64,000 nucleotides of DNA from Flavobacterium sandaracinum (GTDB lineage: Bacteria > Bacteroidota > Bacteroidia > Flavobacteriales > Flavobacteriaceae). The notes beneath the pieces are model-generated. The model was not told the DNA's origin, did no database searches, and worked only from the letters and a program-made list of their open reading frames with translations. The stretch lies in the NCBI RefSeq assembly GCF_004349135.1, contig NZ_SMFN01000004.1, forward strand, positions 181,943-245,942. Reading direction: 5' to 3'. A program made the position numbers and the translations under genes. This document shows positions 53,105 to 62,937 of the stretch, piece by piece. The stretch's first letter is position 1, and each line of letters begins with the position of its first letter.

Positions 53105-55168
53105 ATGAAAAAAAGTAGCAATAAGCAATTGCTTTTTGTGATTCCCGCAATCATGGGCTTTGCGGTGGGTCAATCTCAGACTGCCCCGGCAGCTAAAGAA
53201 CCGGGAATCAATGTGAATTACATGGATAAAAACGTGAAACCCAGCAACGATTTCTTTCGTTATGTAAATGGAACTTGGTTGGACAATACGGAAATTCCAG
53301 GAGACAGAACCCGCTGGGGTAGTTTTGACGAATTGCGTCAAAGAACAGATGCGGATGCATTGGCAATTTTAAAAGAAGCCACAACAAATCCAAGCTACAA
53401 ATCGAATACCGATCAAGGGAAAGCCATTAATTTATACAAATCTATTTTAGATACTGTAGGAAGAAATAAGTTGGGCATGGCTCCTTTGAAACCGTATCTT
53501 AAAAAAATTGACGCGGTTAAAAACGCTAAAGATTTAGAAGCCTTATTAATTGAAATGGAACCTATTGGTGGCATCGGATTTATGGGTGCTGGCGTAGGAA
53601 CGGATGCGAAGAACAGCAGTAGAAACGTGATTAATTTAGGTCCGGGTGGCGTAGGTTTACCAGACAGAGATTATTATGTTTCTGATGATGCAGATTCTAA
53701 AGAAAAACGTGCGAAATATGTTTTACACGTTGCCAAAATGTTGCAATATTTAGGTGATAAACCTGCCGTTGCTAAAACGAATGCAGAGAAAATTCTGGCG
53801 CTTGAAACTGCAATGTCTAAACCAAGGTTAGATAGAGTAGAGCGCAGAGACCGTCGTAAGTCTTATAATCCAATGACTTTGGCTGAATTGACTAAACTAA
53901 CGCCGTCAATCAATTGGAACAATTATTTCACAAAAATTGGATTGACAAAAGTAGATACCGTGATTGTATCACAACCTAAATACATGACCGCTTTAGAAAC
54001 TATTTTCAAAGAAAATAAAGTAGAAGATTGGAAAGCGTATATGCGTTGGAGTTTGTTGAACAGAGCTTCGAGCCAATTATCAACTGAAATTGAAAATGCC
54101 AACTGGGAGTTTTACGGTAGAACTTTAACGGGTGCTGTAAGTCAAAGACCACGTGACGAAAGAGCGTTGCAAACGATCAATGGTACGGTGGGTGAAGCTT
54201 TAGGGAAATTATATGTGGAGAAAAAATTCCCGGCTGAAGCCAAAGTAAAAGCGGAAAAGATGATTAAAAATATCTTCTTGGCTTTCGAAAACAGAATCAA
54301 TAATTTATCTTGGATGTCTGCAGAAACTAAAGTAAGCGCGCTTGCTAAATTGCATAAATCAAGAATTAAAATTGGATATCCTGACAAATGGAAAGATTAT
54401 TCAGCCTTGACGATCAAAAGTCCAGAAGAAGGTGGAACCTATTTTGACAACTCAAAAAACATGGCCAAATGGCGTTTTGAGGAGAACTTAGCCGAATTGA
54501 ACAAGCCTGTTGATAAAGAAAAATGGGGAATGTCGCCACAAACGGTAAATGCGTATTACAACCCATCAAACAATGAAATTGTATTTCCGGCAGCTATTTT
54601 GCAACCGCCTTTTTACAATTACCAAGCAGATGAAGCCGTAAATTATGGTGGAATCGGTGGGGTTATTGGACATGAAATATCTCATGGTTTTGATGATTCA
54701 GGTTCCCGTTACAACGCTGATGGAAACTTAGTAGACTGGTGGACTGCTGAAGATTTGAAACAATTCTCCGCTTTGACTGGAGCACTTGCGGCTCAATACA
54801 GCGCTTTGGAACCAATTCCAGGAACTTTCGTAGATGGTAAATTTACATTGGGTGAAAATATTGGAGATCTAGGTGGTGTAAACGCGGCTTATGATGGATT
54901 ACAGTTGTACCTGAAAGAAAACGGAAATCCAGGATTAATTGACGGATATACTCCAGAACAACGTTTCTTTATTTCTTGGTCGACGATCTGGCGTTCAAAA
55001 ATGCGTGATGAAGCATTGAAAAACCAAGTAAAAACGGATCCGCATTCTCCAGGAATGTACCGTGCGTATGTACCTTTGCAAAATATAGATACGTTTTATA
55101 AAGCGTTTGATATCAATGCAAATGACGGAATGTACATTGCACCTGAAAAAAGAGTTAGAATCTGGTAA
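53105..55168 (+). CDS. M13 family metallopeptidase (neprilysin/PepO-like)
   Basis: 687 residues, an exported zinc endopeptidase. The N-terminus is basic then hydrophobic (QLLFVIPAIMGFAVGQSQ), so secretion is likely though no lipobox Cys is present. Substrate-binding NAYYNPSNNEIVFPAAILQ; zinc site HEISH (523-527); third ligand Glu584 in GENIGDLGG. The first block NDFFRYVNGTWL is typical of the family. Confidence 0.96.
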   Translation: MKKSSNKQLLFVIPAIMGFAVGQSQTAPAAKEPGINVNYMDKNVKPSNDFFRYVNGTWLDNTEIPGDRTRWGSFDELRQRTDADALAILKEATTNPSYKSNTDQGKAINLYKSILDTVGRNKLGMAPLKPYLKKIDAVKNAKDLEALLIEMEPIGGIGFMGAGVGTDAKNSSRNVINLGPGGVGLPDRDYYVSDDADSKEKRAKYVLHVAKMLQYLGDKPAVAKTNAEKILALETAMSKPRLDRVERRDRRKSYNPMTLAELTKLTPSINWNNYFTKIGLTKVDTVIVSQPKYMTALETIFKENKVEDWKAYMRWSLLNRASSQLSTEIENANWEFYGRTLTGAVSQRPRDERALQTINGTVGEALGKLYVEKKFPAEAKVKAEKMIKNIFLAFENRINNLSWMSAETKVSALAKLHKSRIKIGYPDKWKDYSALTIKSPEEGGTYFDNSKNMAKWRFEENLAELNKPVDKEKWGMSPQTVNAYYNPSNNEIVFPAAILQPPFYNYQADEAVNYGGIGGVIGHEISHGFDDSGSRYNADGNLVDWWTAEDLKQFSALTGALAAQYSALEPIPGTFVDGKFTLGENIGDLGGVNAAYDGLQLYLKENGNPGLIDGYTPEQRFFISWSTIWRSKMRDEALKNQVKTDPHSPGMYRAYVPLQNIDTFYKAFDINANDGMYIAPEKRVRIW

Positions 55169-55187
55169 TCAGTTTTAAAATAATAAT

Positions 55188-55230
55188 AAAAAATCCCATT
55201 CGGTCTAAAATTGAGTCGAATGGGATTTTT
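55188..55230. terminator. Bidirectional terminator
   Basis: AAAATCCCATTCG/CGAATGGGATTTT arms with A- and T-runs, between convergent genes (M13 peptidase and EamA transporter). Confidence 0.95.
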
Positions 55231-55234
55231 GCTT

Positions 55235-56176
55235 TTACAAGGTTTCAATACTGGTTTTTCGTCCTTTCCGTAACGAATAATTCACCAAATACAATCCAAG
55301 CAACGTAACACTTCCGCCTATAGCAATGGCAGCGTTAAGTGTTTCTCCAAAGATAAAAGCACCAAGAAGCACCGCAATAATGGGATTAATATAGGAATAA
55401 ACACTGCTAATTTCAGCAGGAAGGTTTTGGAGCGCATAAATAAAAGCAATAAAAGTAAGGATGGAACCAAAAACAACTAAATAGGCAATAGACCACCAGG
55501 AAATTGCTGGGATTTCACTTAAACTTACAGAAATTCCGGTTGCGCCAGTATAGGCAAAAACTAAAATACTCGACAAAAACATTTGTATTCCTAAGCTAAA
55601 ATAAGGATTAAAAGTGGCCGCTTTTTTCTTCGTGTACAACGTTCCAAAAGCCCAAGTCAATGTAGAAATTACGGAAATAATTATTCCGAATCTGAAATTT
55701 GGAATCAAAAAATCACTCAAGTGGTCGTAAAAAATAACACAAACACCACTAAAACTGATAATCAATCCCATAACGGATAATCTGGACAATCGTTCTCCTC
55801 TGAAAAATGTTATGATCACAATCCATAAAGGCACACAAGCGCCAATTATTGCTCCTAAACCACTACTGATATACTTGACACCCCAAGTGCTCAATCCGTT
55901 GCTTAAAACAAAATTAAGAATACTTAGAATTATAATGGTTTTCCATTGTTTTCCCTTGGGCCATGGTGTTTTTTTAAATAAAAAATAGGAAATATAGAGG
56001 AAGCCTCCTAAGAATTGTCTGATTGCGACAAGTTGCAAGGCGGGCATGTGTTTTACACCTTCCTTTGAAGCGATCCATGTCGTTCCCCAAAAAAAACTGA
56101 CCCAGCACAAAGCCAAAATAGGCAATCCAATGGCGCTAATTTTTGACGAAACGGCATTCTTAATTTTAGTTCTCAC
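55235..56176 (-). CDS. EamA/DMT-family transporter
   Basis: 313 residues from GTG 56176, one base after the stop of the preceding gene; a TTG at 56197 would overlap it. Ten hydrophobic helices in two EamA repeats: CWVSFFWGTTWIASKEGV and TWAFGTLYTKKKAATFN, with SYINPIIAVLLGAFIFGE. Likely an inner-membrane metabolite exporter; the substrate is unknown. Coupled to the SDR-like gene. Confidence 0.9.
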   Translation of the reverse strand: MRTKIKNAVSSKISAIGLPILALCWVSFFWGTTWIASKEGVKHMPALQLVAIRQFLGGFLYISYFLFKKTPWPKGKQWKTIIILSILNFVLSNGLSTWGVKYISSGLGAIIGACVPLWIVIITFFRGERLSRLSVMGLIISFSGVCVIFYDHLSDFLIPNFRFGIIISVISTLTWAFGTLYTKKKAATFNPYFSLGIQMFLSSILVFAYTGATGISVSLSEIPAISWWSIAYLVVFGSILTFIAFIYALQNLPAEISSVYSYINPIIAVLLGAFIFGETLNAAIAIGGSVTLLGLYLVNYSLRKGRKTSIETL

Positions 56177-56177
56177 G

Positions 56178-56981
56178 TTACAAATTTGGTTTCGCAAAAA
56201 TATACTTTAAAACCGTTTCTAAACGAGCACTTAAAATTATTTTTCCAACAGAATTTCGTTCAGAATTAAACTTTGGCAAAGCTAAATTCAAATCCCTAGC
56301 CTTTTGTGTGTAATATAGTTCTCGGGCAGGATGAGCTGGAGCCACCGCATTGAAGGTTTCATCCCAAGCATTATTGGCTATAATTTTTAAGATAATACCA
56401 ATACAATCTTCCTGATGAATTAAATTAATCGGTGCATTAGGATTATCTAAATTCTCACGACCGGCCAGAAATTTGACAGGATGACGGTCTTCGCCAATGA
56501 GACCTCCGAAACGCAACACTGTCGTTTTGAAATGACTGTTATTTTGCAAAAGTTGCTCGGTTTCTAGTAACTGTTTTCCGCTTTCGGTATCTGGTTTTGG
56601 AATTGTTTCTTCAGTAACAAAAGACTCATCATCATTATAAACCGATGTTGAACTGATGAAAAGCACGTTTTCAATAGACGATTTTTCTATAAATGGAACT
56701 ATATTCCTAATCTTAGAAACATAGTTTTCTTGTTCAGGACCACGTAATTTTGGTGGTACATCGATGATTAAAATGGTAGCATTTTCCAAGAAATCAGTTG
56801 GATTCCCAGAAGTTTTATTTTCTGAAAGTGTAATTAAAAAAGGAGCAATTGCTGCCTTGTCTAATACTGCTAATTTATCCGTTGAAGTTGTAGAGCCGCT
56901 TACTAAGAATCCTTTTTTTAATGCGGCTTTCGCCAAAGGCAAACCCAACCAGCCGCAACCCAGAATACTAATTTTTATCAT
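56178..56981 (-). CDS. NAD(P)-binding SDR-like protein (YeeZ-type)
   Basis: 267 residues with a Rossmann start MIKISILGCGWLGLPLAKAAL, and VLFISSTSVYNDD as the strand with the SDR Ser; VLRFGGLIGEDRHPVKF; HQEDCIGIILKII. It resembles YeeZ/epimerase-like proteins without a proven substrate; the Tyr-x-x-x-Lys pair is not visible. It leads into the EamA gene. Confidence 0.82.
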   Translation of the reverse strand: MIKISILGCGWLGLPLAKAALKKGFLVSGSTTSTDKLAVLDKAAIAPFLITLSENKTSGNPTDFLENATILIIDVPPKLRGPEQENYVSKIRNIVPFIEKSSIENVLFISSTSVYNDDESFVTEETIPKPDTESGKQLLETEQLLQNNSHFKTTVLRFGGLIGEDRHPVKFLAGRENLDNPNAPINLIHQEDCIGIILKIIANNAWDETFNAVAPAHPARELYYTQKARDLNLALPKFNSERNSVGKIILSARLETVLKYIFAKPNL

Positions 56982-56993
56982 TTTTTATTTTTT

Positions 56994-57050
56994 TACCGCA
57001 GATTCGCTGATTAAAAAAAGATTTTTCAAAAATCTGTGAATCTGCGGTTA
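56994..57050 (-). terminator. Terminator-like hairpin of the M28 gene, repeat-derived
   Basis: ACCGCAGATTC (56995-57005) pairs with GAATCTGCGGT (57038-57048), with an inner AGATTTT/AAAATCT hairpin and T-rich sequence beyond on the minus strand. The sequence belongs to the CCGCAGATT repeat family. Confidence 0.75.
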
Positions 57051-57061
57051 TTATTTAGAAA

Positions 57062-59476
57062 CTATCTCGGGTCACCGCTCAGAGGTAGATTTTTCAAACT
57101 ATCATTTATGACACGAATTAATGCCTTACGATAGGGCTTAACAATTACTGAATCTATAACAGGTGTCGCAACCGCGGGACTTACTTTTATTTTTTGTCTA
57201 ATGACCACCGCATCGTTTAAAACAAAAGGAGTTGGCATCATCCAGTTTTCTCTTTTAGTTATTTCAAATAATGGGTTTGACACTAAATCAAATGAACTTT
57301 CTAACAGTTCCATGTCGAATGCAGTTGAAACATTAAAACTAAATTGCATTTCTAATGGTGCGTTTCCAACTACATAATAACTTACTATTTTTTTCCCTTT
57401 TCGCTGATAAAGTGAATTTTTCTGACCTAAAGTACTTACGCCATTCGCTTTGAAATTATGAAGTGCCATTTTCTCATTGGCAAAAACATCATAGCGATTG
57501 ACGTTTCTGTTCGGGGAAATTTTTATTTTCACATAACGTTGATTGCCTACAATTCGGTCCTCTAAAAATTCAATACTTGGTTTTCGAAGGTCTTTTTTAG
57601 GGGCATTCGCAGTGTATGTAAAACCAGAATTGTATTTGCTGAACAAAGGAGTTTCGTTCAAGTTGGTTGCTTTTTTTGGGTTTTCACCCAAATAGCCTTT
57701 AGTCCAAGAGTCTAGATTAATATCGTAAGTTGCCCAACTCGCTTGGTCCGTGTCGGCATTATAGACGTATAATAAGCTGTTGGATTTGGCTTTTCCAAAT
57801 TCATAACCGGATTCGGAGTGTGCTTTTGCAAAAAAGCCAATGGAAAGCAAAAGTAGTAGTATGGACCAGATTCCCTTTTTGGCGAAAGCCCCAAAAACGG
57901 GAAGCAGTAAACCAAAAGTAAGTACCGTAAGAATAGCACTTCCAAAAAGCACTTTTAATCCCAAACCAATTGGGAACATTTGGATAAAAGGTGCTATTAT
58001 CAGTAAAGCAGGAATACTAAAAAGGAGATTTACTGATTTGTTTGATTTTTGAGTTACAATAAAAAGTCCAAAAACACATAGTCCAAAGTACACCGGAATA
58101 ATCAAAAATCCTGCTCCGGGTAGAACAAAAGCTAGAACTCCGTTGATGATAATCCATAAAAACAATGGCGCTACATAGTGATTGATTGTTACTTTTCGCG
58201 CTGAGAATAAATGATAAAAAACCATGCTTATCGCTAAAGATAATAGTACAAAAGCAGCAATGTAAGCATGCCCGTTATAGGTAAATCCGTTGAGCAAATC
58301 GTTGTATTGCGGATAGATGATTAATAAGCATTTCCACCCAAAAAAAGTGATTAATCCAGATCCAAATAAAGAACCTAACAGCGGTATAAATCCTTTGACT
58401 ATTTCCCTAAAAGATAAAATACGTTTGGCTCTTCCTAAAAATAGCAAGAAAATAAACAAGACCAATGCGATCACTACCATAGGTAAAACCCAGCTAAAAG
58501 GATAATTTATAAAAGTATATGGAATAGTAAAATAGACATAATCTTCACTGGATTTTGTGGTGTTTAAATCAGTGTTTGAGAAATAATTTAATAACGGGAT
58601 CAAATAAGACCCTTGATGTGCTAACGTGTTTTTGTTCAAATGATGAATGTCATCTTGGGCAGTATGATAATTAAAATGATCGTCAATAAATGCAAAATTA
58701 TACCCTTGAATATTGCCTTGTTCTCTGAAAACGGTCAAATCGGTATCGTTAGGTAACATTTTATAAATGCTGTACATCAAGGAATTGGATACTGGAAAAG
58801 TGGTTTTTGCAGCAGCGAACTCTTTGACTAATCCTGCATTTCCTTTGTTGGTTTCCATCAGCATGTAACTCGGTCCGGAAGAGCCACGAGCTTCAAAATT
58901 AAGCACCAAGCCCACTTCCTTTGCCCATTGATGTTGGGTTACAAAAAGCGCAGCGCCATTTAACCCTAATTCTTCAGCATCTGAAAACAGAATAATTATG
59001 TCGTTTTTGTGCGGTGTTTTATTGTACAAAAAAACACGAACACTTTCTAATATTGTTGCAACACCAGAACCCGCATCGCTGGCTCCTCGAGAATAGGAAT
59101 GTGGTGCGCTGTCATAATGGGACAGTAATAATAATGCTTTGGAATTATTGGAACCTTTGATTCGGGCCAAGATATTTTTGGACTTAACGAGATTTCCCCA
59201 GTCGCTAAGCGTATATCCTTCCTGAATGGATGTTTCCAGTCCTAACTTGTTTAACTCTCTAATAAGATAGTTTGCAACCACTTCATGATTTTGTGAACCC
59301 ACAAAATGCGGTTTTTTGGAGATGGCTTCTACTTGGTCAAGAGCTCGTTTTGTCGAAAATTCAGTAAGAGAACCTTCTTCATCTGAAGTCCATTGTGGCA
59401 TCATTGTAAAGTAAATTAACCCCAGAATTGTGAAGATAAATAAACCGGCAAAAATTGAAAAATAATCTTTTTTCAT
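57062..59476 (-). CDS. M28 family membrane peptidase
   Basis: 804 residues. After an N-terminal helix (FAGLFIFTILGLIYF), the M28 aminopeptidase domain (about 40-310) has the zinc residues in LLSHYDSAPHS, ASDAGSGVATILE and FSDAEELGLNGAALF. Then about nine transmembrane helices (330-560) and a C-terminal soluble domain. The peptidase should act in the periplasm. This layout resembles ER-type Fxna/ERMP1 peptidases. Confidence 0.92.
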   Translation of the reverse strand: MKKDYFSIFAGLFIFTILGLIYFTMMPQWTSDEEGSLTEFSTKRALDQVEAISKKPHFVGSQNHEVVANYLIRELNKLGLETSIQEGYTLSDWGNLVKSKNILARIKGSNNSKALLLLSHYDSAPHSYSRGASDAGSGVATILESVRVFLYNKTPHKNDIIILFSDAEELGLNGAALFVTQHQWAKEVGLVLNFEARGSSGPSYMLMETNKGNAGLVKEFAAAKTTFPVSNSLMYSIYKMLPNDTDLTVFREQGNIQGYNFAFIDDHFNYHTAQDDIHHLNKNTLAHQGSYLIPLLNYFSNTDLNTTKSSEDYVYFTIPYTFINYPFSWVLPMVVIALVLFIFLLFLGRAKRILSFREIVKGFIPLLGSLFGSGLITFFGWKCLLIIYPQYNDLLNGFTYNGHAYIAAFVLLSLAISMVFYHLFSARKVTINHYVAPLFLWIIINGVLAFVLPGAGFLIIPVYFGLCVFGLFIVTQKSNKSVNLLFSIPALLIIAPFIQMFPIGLGLKVLFGSAILTVLTFGLLLPVFGAFAKKGIWSILLLLLSIGFFAKAHSESGYEFGKAKSNSLLYVYNADTDQASWATYDINLDSWTKGYLGENPKKATNLNETPLFSKYNSGFTYTANAPKKDLRKPSIEFLEDRIVGNQRYVKIKISPNRNVNRYDVFANEKMALHNFKANGVSTLGQKNSLYQRKGKKIVSYYVVGNAPLEMQFSFNVSTAFDMELLESSFDLVSNPLFEITKRENWMMPTPFVLNDAVVIRQKIKVSPAVATPVIDSVIVKPYRKALIRVINDSLKNLPLSGDPR

Positions 59477-59500
59477 GATAAGTTAGGTAGATTTTGGGCA

Positions 59501-59851
59501 TTAAATGTCTTTTTTGACCAACATATAAAAATCATTATCTAAGACCATATAGCCTTGATCATACAAGAAATAGTAGGTATTTCCTGTTTTAGTGTTGAGG
59601 ATATTGGTAAAAAATTCAAAATCAAAACCTTTGCTTAATAATTTTGCCCTTGTGGTTTTTGATTTTCCATCGGTGTTAAGTTCAGATAGAATGCGGTAAT
59701 TTTTGCGCAACTTGTTGTTGATGTTGCGCATAAAATTAGTACTGTCTTTGTTTATTTTATTATTGAAAGCGTTACGACAACCGTCGCTACAAAACTTTTT
59801 GTCTTCCCGTCCTACAATCTTTTCTCCACATTCTAAACAGGTTTTATTCAT
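59501..59851 (-). CDS. Zinc-ribbon hypothetical protein
   Basis: 116 residues. N-terminal zinc ribbon CLECGEKIVGREDKKFCSDGC, then a helical, basic domain (NFMRNINNKLRKNYRILSEL) ending YFLYDQGYMVLDNDFYMLV. DUF2116-like start. Its ATG overlaps the stop of the GNAT-nitrilase gene by four bases, so translation is coupled; function unknown. Confidence 0.78.
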   Translation of the reverse strand: MNKTCLECGEKIVGREDKKFCSDGCRNAFNNKINKDSTNFMRNINNKLRKNYRILSELNTDGKSKTTRAKLLSKGFDFEFFTNILNTKTGNTYYFLYDQGYMVLDNDFYMLVKKDI

Positions 59852-61377
59852 GGATTTATCTTTTTGATGTCGTATAGATCAGTTCTACGATCTTTTAGAA
59901 TGCGGACGCTTCCATGTTCGTGAAGTTCTTTCAGTAAGTCTAAATCTACGTCTACAATCAGTGTCATTTCCGTATTTGGAGTGGCTTCGGCTTTAATTCC
60001 GTTACTTGGAAAAGCAAAGTCAGAAGGAGTAAATACTGCTGATTGTGCATATTGAATGTCCATGTTGTTCACCTTTGGAAGATTACCCACACAACCAGCT
60101 ATGGCTACGTAACACTCATTTTCTATCGCTCGGGCTTGTGCGCAGTGTTTGACTCTGGTATACGCGTTTTGAGTATCAGTTAAGAACGGTACAAATAAAA
60201 TATTCATTCCTTCATCAGCCATTAATCTGGAAAGTTCTGGAAATTCAACGTCGTAACAAATCATGATTCCTATTTTTCCACAATCGGTGTCAAATGTTTT
60301 AATTTGAGATCCGCCCGTCATTCCCCAATGTTGTACTTCGTTTGGAGTAACGTGAATTTTGGCATACATCTCTGAAGTTCCGTCTCTTTTGCAAAGAAAA
60401 CCAACATTGTACAACGTACCATTTTCTAAATACGGCATGCTTCCTGTAATGATGTTGATGTTGTACGAAATAGCTAATTCTTGAAAACGTTTGTGAATCG
60501 GTTCCGTATGCTTGGCCAATTCCCGTATTGCATCAGCTTCTGATAAATGATTGTAATCCGCCATTAAAGGTGCGGTAAACAGTTCTGGGAACAGTGCAAA
60601 ATCACTTCCATAGCCTGAAACGACATCTACAAAAAATTCGCATTGTTCGAACAAAGCTTCTAGATTATTTAGTTGACGCATCTGCCACTGCACCAATCCC
60701 AAGCGGATGACGCTTTTTGCGAGATTTATTAGTTTTGGACTTTCGTCAAAATAAATATTATTCCACTCTAATAAGACGGCAAATTCCTTAGAATCAGTAT
60801 CGCCTTCCAGATAATTTTTCATTACCCGAATCACGTGAAAATCATTACTCAACTGAAAAGAAAGAACTGGATCATGTAGTTCTTTTCTTTTTACTTTTTC
60901 AATATAGTTTTTTGGAGTAAGCGTATCGGCATGTTGTCCGTAATTAGGAATTCTTCCCGCAAAGACAATTGCTTTAAGATTCAGTTGCTCACACAATTCT
61001 TTTCGAGCGTCATACAATCGTCTACCAAGACGCAGTCCTCTGTAATTCGGATGAATAAAAACATCTATTCCGTATAGCACATCTCCTTTTGAATTATGTG
61101 TTGAAAAGGTGTATTTTCCAGTTATATCAGAGTAATTGTGATTTTTGTCGACTAAACTTTCATCAACAATTAGAGAAAGTGCTGAGCCAACCACTTTTCC
61201 ATCCACAAGAATTACTAACTGCCCTTCGGGAAAAATACTTAATAATTTTTCGATATGATGTTCTCGCCAATAGGATCCTACCATTTCCGGATAGGACTCT
61301 ACCATTGAATTTTTTAGTTGCTTGTAATCTTCAAATTCTAAATTTCGTAATTCTACTTTATTAATTTTGGCCTGCAT
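59848..61377 (-). CDS. GNAT acetyltransferase fused to a carbon-nitrogen hydrolase
   Basis: 509 residues. Residues 1-215 are a GNAT domain (YGIDVFIHPNYRGLRLGRRLYDAR, with R-x-G-x-G/A-like loop). Residues 225-505 are a nitrilase-superfamily domain with the Glu-Lys-Cys triad in LFPELF, YAKIHVTPNE and MICYDVEFPEL. Such fusions are widespread in bacteria; the substrate is an unknown amide. The Zn-ribbon gene follows. Confidence 0.93.
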   Translation of the reverse strand: MQAKINKVELRNLEFEDYKQLKNSMVESYPEMVGSYWREHHIEKLLSIFPEGQLVILVDGKVVGSALSLIVDESLVDKNHNYSDITGKYTFSTHNSKGDVLYGIDVFIHPNYRGLRLGRRLYDARKELCEQLNLKAIVFAGRIPNYGQHADTLTPKNYIEKVKRKELHDPVLSFQLSNDFHVIRVMKNYLEGDTDSKEFAVLLEWNNIYFDESPKLINLAKSVIRLGLVQWQMRQLNNLEALFEQCEFFVDVVSGYGSDFALFPELFTAPLMADYNHLSEADAIRELAKHTEPIHKRFQELAISYNINIITGSMPYLENGTLYNVGFLCKRDGTSEMYAKIHVTPNEVQHWGMTGGSQIKTFDTDCGKIGIMICYDVEFPELSRLMADEGMNILFVPFLTDTQNAYTRVKHCAQARAIENECYVAIAGCVGNLPKVNNMDIQYAQSAVFTPSDFAFPSNGIKAEATPNTEMTLIVDVDLDLLKELHEHGSVRILKDRRTDLYDIKKINP

Positions 61378-61561
61378 AAAAATTTATTTTTACCAAATAT
61401 AACGATTTTATTTCCATTTACAAACGTTTACAAGTAGTTACAACCGAAAGTAAATAGTTAGCAACCGAATAAAGTTTTGAACCTGTCACATCTTTGCAAT
61501 GTTGATTCGAAAGAACGTTTTAACAAAAAACTATAAACACTAATATATAAATTTACACGCC

Positions 61562-61885
61562 ATGAAAAACAGAGTACAATTAATCGGAAGAGTAGGTCAA
61601 GATCCTGAAGTAAAAACATTAGACGGAGGAAAAAAATTAGCAACCGTGAGCATAGCCACAAATGATGTCTATTATAAAGAGAACGGTGATAAAGTGGAGC
61701 AAACGGAATGGCATCGGGTTACTGCTTGGGGAAAAACTGCTGATATTATTGAAAAATATGTGATTAAGGGAAAGGAAATTGGTATCGAAGGAAAGCTTAC
61801 TCATAGAAGTTATGAAGATAAAAACGGCGAAAAACGCTTTGTAACTGAAATCGTTGCCAATGAGGTGTTGCTTTTAGGAAAATAG
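61562..61885 (+). CDS. ssb: Single-stranded DNA-binding protein, short form
   Basis: 107 residues. The OB fold is complete: NRVQLIGRVGQDPEVKTL, TEWHRVTAWGKTADIIEKYV, KGKEIGIEGKLTHRSYED, NEVLLLGK. The acidic C-terminal tail (D-D-D-I-P-F type) that recruits repair proteins in most SSBs is missing. It may be an accessory paralogue. A terminator follows. Confidence 0.95.
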   Translation: MKNRVQLIGRVGQDPEVKTLDGGKKLATVSIATNDVYYKENGDKVEQTEWHRVTAWGKTADIIEKYVIKGKEIGIEGKLTHRSYEDKNGEKRFVTEIVANEVLLLGK

Positions 61886-61899
61886 AATCAATCTTTTAA

Positions 61900-61938
61900 T
61901 TGCACGGATTTCTCCAAAGGAAGTTCGTGCATTTTTTT
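61900..61938 (+). terminator. Terminator of ssb
   Basis: TGCACG...CGTGCA stem extended by TTCTCC/GGAA, then a T-run of seven. It lies 15 bases after the stop. Confidence 0.85.
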
Positions 61939-61964
61939 GATCCATTAACGGTCTGAAAAGTTTT

Positions 61965-62864
61965 TTAAAAAATATCTCTTGCCGCTCTATAGGTATTGGC
62001 ATGTGCTTCTATAATCGTTTTTATATCAGGAGAGTAGCCACCACCCATAGAAACCTGCACAGGAATTTGATGTTTTGAACAAAGTTCAAAAACCAGTTCA
62101 TCTCTTTTTTTACAGCCCTCCACGGAGCAGCCTAGCTTCCCTAATTTATCCGTAGCTAGAATATCAACTCCTGCTAAATAAAAAATAAAATCGGGCTTTT
62201 GAGTTGCTATTAACTTTGGAATTACACTTGCAATGGTCTGCAGGAATTCCTCATCATTTGTACCATCATTAAAAGCAATATCTAAATCAGAGGTTTCTTT
62301 TTTGAAAGGATAATTGGTTTTACCATGCGTAGAAAAAGTAAATACGTGCGGATTGTTCTGAAAAATGGCAGCCGTTCCGTTTCCTTGGTGTACATCTAAA
62401 TCAATGATTAAAATCTTTTTGGCTAGTTTGTGATCCAACAAAAACTGAGCAGCAATGGCTTGATCATTGAGCAAACAAAAAGCTTCTCCATGAGTAGAGA
62501 AAGCATGATGTGTTCCTCCTGCAATATTAAACGATACTTTTGTGTCAAATGATTTTTGAGCACCAATAATAGTTCCTTGAGCGATCGTTAATTCTCGTTC
62601 TACGAGTTCCTTAGAAAGTGGAAATCCGATTTTTCGTGCTGCTTTCGCATTTAAGGTCAGATGCAACAAATCATTTACATATTCTTGCTTGTGAATGGCT
62701 AAAACTGGGGCTAAATCACTTATTTCAGGTTCAAAAAAATCAGTTGTTGTAGCTGTTCCTTCATAAATTAATTGCTGTGGAAGCAATTCGTATTTCAGCA
62801 TAGGAAAACGATGTCCTTCTGGCAAAGGATGCTGGTATATGGGATGAAAAGCTATTGGAAACAT
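61965..62864 (-). CDS. Histone deacetylase family protein
   Basis: 299 residues from ATG 62864; the in-frame TTG at 62885 adds seven residues. The zinc hydrolase fold has the His pair in GGTHHA, the zinc ligands Asp and His in IDLDVHQGNG and Asp in AGVDILATD, and GGGYSPD at the end. Bacterial members deacetylate acetylated lysines, polyamines or acetoin-related compounds; the substrate is unknown. Cytoplasmic. Confidence 0.94.
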   Translation of the reverse strand: MFPIAFHPIYQHPLPEGHRFPMLKYELLPQQLIYEGTATTTDFFEPEISDLAPVLAIHKQEYVNDLLHLTLNAKAARKIGFPLSKELVERELTIAQGTIIGAQKSFDTKVSFNIAGGTHHAFSTHGEAFCLLNDQAIAAQFLLDHKLAKKILIIDLDVHQGNGTAAIFQNNPHVFTFSTHGKTNYPFKKETSDLDIAFNDGTNDEEFLQTIASVIPKLIATQKPDFIFYLAGVDILATDKLGKLGCSVEGCKKRDELVFELCSKHQIPVQVSMGGGYSPDIKTIIEAHANTYRAARDIF

Positions 62865-62937
62865 AAAGGTTTTTTTTAAGATCAATCTTGAACAATGGTG
62901 TAAAAATACGAGGAGGTAGGGTTTTCAATCCTGTTTT

